Positions 5,748-9,443 of a DNA stretch of 9,443 nucleotides are shown here, in pieces (positions within the stretch are counted from its first letter, which is position 1; the number at the start of each line of letters is the position of its first letter). Source of the stretch: an uncultured Collinsella sp. (GTDB lineage: Bacteria > Actinomycetota > Coriobacteriia > Coriobacteriales > Coriobacteriaceae); the NCBI GenBank assembly GCA_900554905.1, contig USJB01000035.1, forward strand, positions 1 through 9,443. Direction: 5' to 3'. The notes under the pieces were generated by a model that had not been told where the DNA came from, ran no database searches, and saw nothing but the letters and a program-made list of their open reading frames with translations. Position numbers and translations under genes: made by a program.

Positions 5748-7061
5748 CTACAGGCGCTCGCGAACCGCCTCGACGACGTTGTCCAGATCGGCGAGCACCT
5801 CGTCATGGCTCTGCATGTCGCGCACTTTGACCTTGCCGGCGGCAAGCTCGTCGCCACCCAGGACCAAGATGAGCTTGGCGCCTACCTTATCGGCTTGCTT
5901 AAACTGGGCCTTGAGCGAACGACCCTGATAGTCGGCCTCGGTCACGATACCTGCGGCGCGAAGCTCCTGCGTAATGGCAAAGACGTTCTGACGCAGCTCC
6001 TTGCCGGCGTTGGCGACATAGACGCACGGGGCCTCATCGGCACCCAAATCGCTGCCAAAGGCCTGCAGGGCCAGCAGGGCGCGCTCAAAACCGACAGCAA
6101 AGCCGACGCCCGCCGTGGGCTTGCCACCCTCGAGCTCGACCAGGCCATCGTAGCGGCCGCCGCCGCCGATGGAGCCGACGCCGGCGCCAGGGGCCTCGAC
6201 CTCAAAGACAGTACGGGTGTAGTAGTCCAGGCCGCGCACCAAGGTGGGATCCTCGACATACTCGATACCGGCGGCATCCAGATAGCGCTTGACTTGCTCG
6301 TAGTGCTCGCGGCACTCATCGCACAGGTTGTCGCCCATCAGCGGGGCGTCGGCCATGATCTCGCGGCAGTGGTCGTTCTTGCAGTCGAAGGCACGCAGCG
6401 GGTTGAGCTCGGCGCGCTCGCGGCACTCATCGCACATCTCGTCTGCGTGATCGAGGATAAACTGCTTGACCTGCTCGCGATAGGCCGGACGGCATTGGGC
6501 ATCGCCCATCGAGTTAATGAGTAGACGAAGCTTGGAAAGATCGAAGCCCAGGCGCTTGTAAAACTCCATGAGCATAATGATGCACTCGGCGTCTGCCGCC
6601 GGATCGGGAGCGCCGAGCCACTCGATGCCTACCTGGTGGAACTGACGCAGGCGACCCTTCTGGGGACGCTCGCCGCGGAACATGGCCTCGGCGTAGTAAG
6701 CCTTAAACGGCGTGGAGCCCTGGGGCACCAGGTTGTTCTCCACAACGGCGCGCACCACACCGGCCGTGCCCTCGGGGCGAAGCGCCAGGCGCTGCTTGGG
6801 CTTGAGCTTGGTATCGGTACCCTCGGTAAAGACGCGCTCAAGGTTGGCGCCGCTAAACACGCGGAACATCTCCTTGCGAACGACGTCGGTCGACTGGCCG
6901 ATACCGTGGACAAACACGTCCACTTGCTCGATCGCGGGCGTCTCGATGGGCTTAAAGCCAAACGGCTCGAATACGCCGGCCGCAATCTGCTGCATCTTTT
7001 GCCAAGCGCGCATCTCGGCGCCGATAAGGTCGCGGGTTCCCTCCGCCTTCTGTGCCTGCAT
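5748..7061 (-). CDS. hisS: Histidyl-tRNA synthetase
   Basis: A class II synthetase that charges tRNA-His in the cytoplasm. Numbered from the TTG at 7067 (439 residues), visible signatures are the N-terminal AEGTRDL, motif 2 with RPEGTAGVVRA (97-107) and FRGERPQKGRLRQFHQVG, the histidine-specific LVRGLDYYTRTVFE (277-289) and GGGGRYDGL, motif 3 GVGFAVGFERALLAL (320-334), and an anticodon-binding domain after about residue 345. The insertion segment carries six cysteines (212, 215, 229, 234, 249, 252) in CxxC / CKNDHC / CxxC order, a likely metal site of the kind found in some clostridial-type enzymes. I prefer ATG at 7061 (437 residues) because the AAAGG ribosome site is 9 nt away; the in-frame TTG at 7067 has only 3 nt. 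The aspS gene that often follows hisS is not adjacent here. Confidence 0.97.
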   Translation of the reverse strand: MQAQKAEGTRDLIGAEMRAWQKMQQIAAGVFEPFGFKPIETPAIEQVDVFVHGIGQSTDVVRKEMFRVFSGANLERVFTEGTDTKLKPKQRLALRPEGTAGVVRAVVENNLVPQGSTPFKAYYAEAMFRGERPQKGRLRQFHQVGIEWLGAPDPAADAECIIMLMEFYKRLGFDLSKLRLLINSMGDAQCRPAYREQVKQFILDHADEMCDECRERAELNPLRAFDCKNDHCREIMADAPLMGDNLCDECREHYEQVKRYLDAAGIEYVEDPTLVRGLDYYTRTVFEVEAPGAGVGSIGGGGRYDGLVELEGGKPTAGVGFAVGFERALLALQAFGSDLGADEAPCVYVANAGKELRQNVFAITQELRAAGIVTEADYQGRSLKAQFKQADKVGAKLILVLGGDELAAGKVKVRDMQSHDEVLADLDNVVEAVRERL

Positions 7062-7103
7062 GGGCAAACACCTTTCTTTTGTATCGCGTCATAGGTAGTG
7101 GTC

Positions 7104-7109
7104 ATTATA
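7104..7109 (-). promoter_or_regulatory. hisS: hisS -10 box
   Basis: A perfect TATAAT on the minus strand lies about 43 nt before the preferred hisS start, directly after the strong terminator at 7126-7187. No good -35 hexamer is visible at 16-18 nt, because that region is the terminator U-run. The predicted leader is about 35 nt, too short for a T-box. Confidence 0.5.
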
Positions 7110-7125
7110 CGGCACAAAAACAAAA

Positions 7126-7187
7126 CGCGGCAGCGCGTCTGACCGAACGAGGGTATGGGGGCTCGTTCGGCCAGACGCGCCGCCGCG
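7126..7187 (-). terminator. Very long intrinsic terminator upstream of hisS
   Basis: A 26-nt arm (7126-7151) pairs with 7162-7187 around a 10-nt loop. The two plus-strand mismatches (7132/7181 and 7142/7171) become G-U pairs in minus-strand RNA, so the whole stem pairs there. On that strand it is followed by GTTTTGTTTTTG. It would end transcription coming from the amidohydrolase and the transporter remnant. It may alternatively act as an attenuator for hisS. Confidence 0.85.
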
Positions 7188-7193
7188 ACAGCC

Positions 7194-7311
7194 GATCCGC
7201 TTTCCTCCGACCCCTTCGGGTCACATGATCTGTTAGGGACGGAGGAAAACGGATCATTCGTAGGCCCGTGGCCGCCTTGAAAACCGAATGATGGTACGAG
7301 CATCCATTCGG
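7194..7311 (-). other. Structured segment with competing hairpins before the hisS-side terminator
   Basis: Three stems overlap in a chain. Stem A pairs 7284-7293 with 7301-7311 (one bulge). Stem B pairs ATCATTCG (7253-7260) with CGAATGAT (7285-7292), perfectly. Stem C pairs 7194-7209 with 7240-7255 (15 of 16, the exception being G-U in minus RNA). B excludes A, and B shares 7253-7255 with C. A small GACCC/GGGTC hairpin (7209-7222) is an alternative inside C. The strong terminator begins 7 nt beyond. The layout resembles an attenuation leader, but it could be an elaborate 3' region of the amidohydrolase transcript. No T-box consensus was found. The stems are seen directly; switching is inference. 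Confidence 0.4.
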
Positions 7312-7364
7312 CTTCCAGGGCAACCACGGACAGAACGGGGCGAACAGAAAAGAGCGACGGACGT

Positions 7365-7601
7365 CTACTCCCCCGCCACGCTCGCGCGCAGCTTGGCGGC
7401 GATGGGCTCGGATGCCAGCAGGAACACGAGCATGACCACGGAGCGCGCCAGGCACACAATCCAGGTGCTCGCAAAGGAGCCCGTGACATCGAACAACACA
7501 CCCGAGACAATGGCGCCTACGGTGCCGCCGACCATCTCAAGCGAGGCGATGGTGCCCGTGACCTTACCCAGGTCGGCCATGCCCGCAGGCTTGAAAGGCA
7601 A
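7365..7601 (-). pseudogene. C-terminal remnant of a major-facilitator transporter
   Basis: About 78 codons that read like the last two membrane helices of an MFS permease: GMADLGKVTGTIASLEMVGG, then SGVLFDVTGSFASTW and a final helix (CLARSVVMLVFLLA) with a basic tail. A full MFS protein has about 400 residues and 12 helices; everything before the last two is missing. No ribosome-binding site precedes the possible TTG (7601) or ATG starts. The fragment is in the same frame as the M20 amidohydrolase, with only its TAG stop and nine further bases between them. This suggests that a deletion removed the front of a transporter gene and joined its tail to the amidohydrolase gene. The family call is from sequence style and is moderately sure. 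Confidence 0.6.
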
Positions 7602-7610
7602 GGTTGGGTG

Positions 7611-8906
7611 CTACCGGTGGTCGGCGATATAGCCCAAAGCGACAGCGGTATAGGCCGCGGCACCGAGCGGCAGCTCGGCATCGTTAAAACGTGCCTTGGG
7701 ATGGTGCTGGGCAAAGTGCTCGTCCGTATCGGTCACGGCAGCGCCCACGGTAAAGTACGCACTCGGGATCTCGCTCGAGATAAGCGCGAAGTCCTCACTC
7801 GCCATGGCATGGAAAAGCGGCAAGAAAGCCGCCTTGGGCAGCACTGCGCCCACGTAGCCAAGCGACGCCTGAGTCATGTCGTCATCGAGTACGAGCGGGG
7901 GAACATCCGAGAGTGTCTCGAGGGTCGCCGGCGTGCGATAGGTCGCCGCGACACCATTGGCAACCTCGGAGATACGCTCCTTGAGGTGCTCCATGAGCTC
8001 AACGTCAAAGCCGCGCAGCGTGCCTTCGAGCACGCAGGTATCTGGGATGACGTTGGCCGCTTGGCCACCGGCAAACTTACCCACGGTCAGTGCGACCTCC
8101 TTGGCCGCCGGCACTTCGCGAGCGATAAGCTCCTGAAGCGCCAGATGCACATGCACGCCGGCCGTGATGGGGTCGATGCAAATCTCGGGGCTCGAGCCAT
8201 GGCCGCCCTTGCCCTGAAGCGTGATACGAAAACCGTACACGCCCGAGAGCGCCGGGCTGCCGTAGAGCACCAGGCCGAGCGGCGACTGGCTATTGACATG
8301 CATGGCAAAGGCGACCTGAGGACGCGGGTTCTGCAGCAGACCGTCGGCGATGGCGGCGCGGGCACCCTCAAAGGTTTCCTCGCCCGGCTGGAACAGCAAC
8401 TTAACCGTAGCGTTGGCATCAACAAGCTCTGCCTCGCGAGCTTTGAGCATACGAGCCGCACCAAGCAGCGCCGTCGCGTGCATATCGTGTCCGCATGCGT
8501 GCATGCAGCCGTTCGTAGAGGCGAAAGGCTCGCCTGACTCTTCGGCAACGGGCAGGGCATCCATGTCGCCACGCAGCATAACGACCGTACCGGCCTGTTC
8601 GTCCGTGCAGACGCCATTGCCCTGGGCCGCGACGGCACCGGCGCCGACAAGGCCCACAACACAGGAACCATCGACGAGCGTGGCAAATGGGATATCCATC
8701 TCGGTCAGGCGCGCTTGAATATACGCAGAGGTCTGCGGGAGGCTATTGCCCAGCTCGGGCATCTGGTGTAAATCGTGTCGCCACGCAGCGAGCTCGTCTG
8801 CAAAAGCCTGAGCTTCTGCAACAAGACCGTCACCGATAGCGGTCTGCGCCGCCGCGGTGGCCTTGGGCGCTGATTGCGGTTGAAGATCGGACAGTGCTGG
8901 TGCCAT
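7611..8906 (-). CDS. M20D-family metal-dependent amidohydrolase (N-acyl amino acid or hippurate hydrolase type)
   Basis: A cytoplasmic two-domain hydrolase of 431 residues expected to cleave the amide bond of N-acylated amino acids or related conjugates. Visible motifs: WRHDLHQMPELG (42-53), LRGDMDALPV (111-120), HACGHDMHATALLGAARML (137-153) with metal ligands C138 and H140, QPGEETFEGA (173-182) with the catalytic Glu pair, AMHV with H203, GKGGHGSSP (232-240) opening the dimerisation domain, a conserved MASEDFA (368-374), and HHPKARF with H401/H402. The Cys ligand in place of Asp marks the M20D branch. The ATG start at 8906 has GGAGGG 5 nt upstream; the frame is open to 8960 but without a comparable ribosome site. 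An inverted repeat lies 31-52 nt before the start. The C-terminus looks intact although a broken transporter gene follows immediately. The exact substrate cannot be told from sequence. Confidence 0.92.
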   Translation of the reverse strand: MAPALSDLQPQSAPKATAAAQTAIGDGLVAEAQAFADELAAWRHDLHQMPELGNSLPQTSAYIQARLTEMDIPFATLVDGSCVVGLVGAGAVAAQGNGVCTDEQAGTVVMLRGDMDALPVAEESGEPFASTNGCMHACGHDMHATALLGAARMLKAREAELVDANATVKLLFQPGEETFEGARAAIADGLLQNPRPQVAFAMHVNSQSPLGLVLYGSPALSGVYGFRITLQGKGGHGSSPEICIDPITAGVHVHLALQELIAREVPAAKEVALTVGKFAGGQAANVIPDTCVLEGTLRGFDVELMEHLKERISEVANGVAATYRTPATLETLSDVPPLVLDDDMTQASLGYVGAVLPKAAFLPLFHAMASEDFALISSEIPSAYFTVGAAVTDTDEHFAQHHPKARFNDAELPLGAAAYTAVALGYIADHR

Positions 8907-8936
8907 AGATGCCCTCCAGTAACGTTTTTGCAGCAA

Positions 8937-8958
8937 GCACTTTGATAGCGTAAAGTGC
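8937..8958. promoter_or_regulatory. Inverted repeat upstream of the M20 amidohydrolase
   Basis: GCACTTT (8937-8943) and AAAGTGC (8952-8958) form a perfect 7-bp inverted repeat with an 8-nt spacer, 31-52 nt before the amidohydrolase start. Size and place fit an operator bound by a dimeric repressor. No U-run follows on the minus strand, so it is not a terminator. No convincing promoter boxes could be assigned. Confidence 0.45.
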
Positions 8959-8984
8959 AAGGTACTACTTTAAGGGCGACGCAT

Positions 8985-9010
8985 AAAAAATGCCGCCCCG
9001 GGAGGCGGCG
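8985..9010 (-). terminator. Intrinsic terminator of the EamA transporter gene
   Basis: GCCGCC (8992-8997) and GGCGGC (9004-9009) form a GC stem. On the minus strand it is followed by A and six T (8985-8990). It lies about 12 nt past the stop codon of the transporter gene and separates it from the amidohydrolase. Confidence 0.85.
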
Positions 9011-9021
9011 CAACAAATTGT

Positions 9022-9443
9022 TTACAATTGCGGACGCGGCTTTCGACGCAAAAAATCGAAATGCGTCTCGCTCAAGATAATCGAAAGAAAGATGAGCGCG
9101 AAGCCGGCGAGCAGGCGCGAGGTGAGCGCCTCCCCCATCAGCAGCACCGAGAACAGCACGCCCGAAGGCGACTCCATCGAAAGGAGCAGTGAGCCCGTCG
9201 AGGCCGAGACATGCGCCAGGCCGACGTTTTGGATGAGCAGAGCCGCGCATGTGCAACCAACCGAGAGAAACGCCATCGCGCTGATAAAGCTCGGCGTCCA
9301 CACGGACAGAGGCGCTTGGGTCTCGAATAGCAGCGACGTTGCCAGGCTCAGCACGCCGTTGCCCACAAACATCCAAAACGTGATGACGTTGATGTCCATT
9401 TTGCGACCGTACTTGGCGGTCACCGCCATCTGGATGGCGAAAA
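9022..9443 (-). CDS. EamA/DMT-superfamily transporter, C-terminal half (5' end beyond the window)
   Basis: An inner-membrane permease, presumably exporting or importing a small metabolite; the substrate is unknown. The visible 140 residues form the second EamA repeat: helices around NVITFWMFVGNGVLSLATSLL, FISAMAFLSVGCTCAALLIQ and the paired ends LLLSMESPSGVLFSVLLMGE (the typical 'L..ESP...L......GE' of this family) and LAGFALIFLSIILS, then a basic cytoplasmic tail RRKPRPQL. The frame stays open to the window edge: residues FAIQ precede the first internal ATG (9429), so that ATG is not the start and the gene is partial. The family is fairly sure from the helix pattern and the ESP...GE segment. 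Confidence 0.85.
   Translation of the reverse strand, partial: FAIQMAVTAKYGRKMDINVITFWMFVGNGVLSLATSLLFETQAPLSVWTPSFISAMAFLSVGCTCAALLIQNVGLAHVSASTGSLLLSMESPSGVLFSVLLMGEALTSRLLAGFALIFLSIILSETHFDFLRRKPRPQL

Noticed and set aside
7068..7364. T-box riboswitch for hisS
   Set aside because: The T-box consensus (GGNACCGCG type) is not found on the minus strand, and the clear TATAAT box lies downstream of the terminator. The folded region is reported instead as an unidentified structure.
7608..8537. 309-residue open frame on the plus strand
   Set aside because: It is antisense to the M20 amidohydrolase and has no family features.

Overview
All genes in this window lie on the minus strand. The sequence is GC-rich, with very GC-rich third codon positions. 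Protein style and gene content suggest a high-GC anaerobic gut actinobacterium, most like the Coriobacteriia (Collinsella and relatives). That placement is inference; no rRNA or marker comparison is possible here.

In transcription order (right to left on the printed strand): the 3' half of an EamA/DMT-family membrane transporter, cut by the window edge and closed by an intrinsic terminator; an M20D metal-dependent amidohydrolase preceded by a 7-bp inverted repeat; a short in-frame remnant of a major-facilitator transporter; a structured non-coding stretch of competing hairpins ending in a very long terminator; hisS (histidyl-tRNA synthetase) with its own -10 box; ppc (phosphoenolpyruvate carboxylase) with its own promoter; about 460 bp of non-coding DNA; then larA (nickel-dependent lactate racemase) and a MIP-family channel that the context identifies as a probable lactic-acid facilitator (LarD/GlpF type).

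The larA-channel pair is a compact lactate module: the channel would move lactic acid across the membrane and LarA would interconvert its L and D forms. The cofactor-building genes larB, larC and larE are not in the window. PEP carboxylase makes oxaloacetate from PEP and keeps the residues for aspartate feedback inhibition. hisS is a housekeeping gene.

The most unusual signal is a pair of large hairpin elements, at 8-132 and 2529-2655. Each begins 22 nt from the stop codon of a minus-strand gene (the channel gene and ppc). Both have 29-nt outer arms, a nearly constant core with an identical 25-nt apex, and a GGAC(A/G)ACTA flank. About half of the arm positions differ between the copies, yet almost every change is matched on the opposite arm. 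This is compensatory covariation in a repeated 3'-end element that ordinary terminator annotation does not explain.
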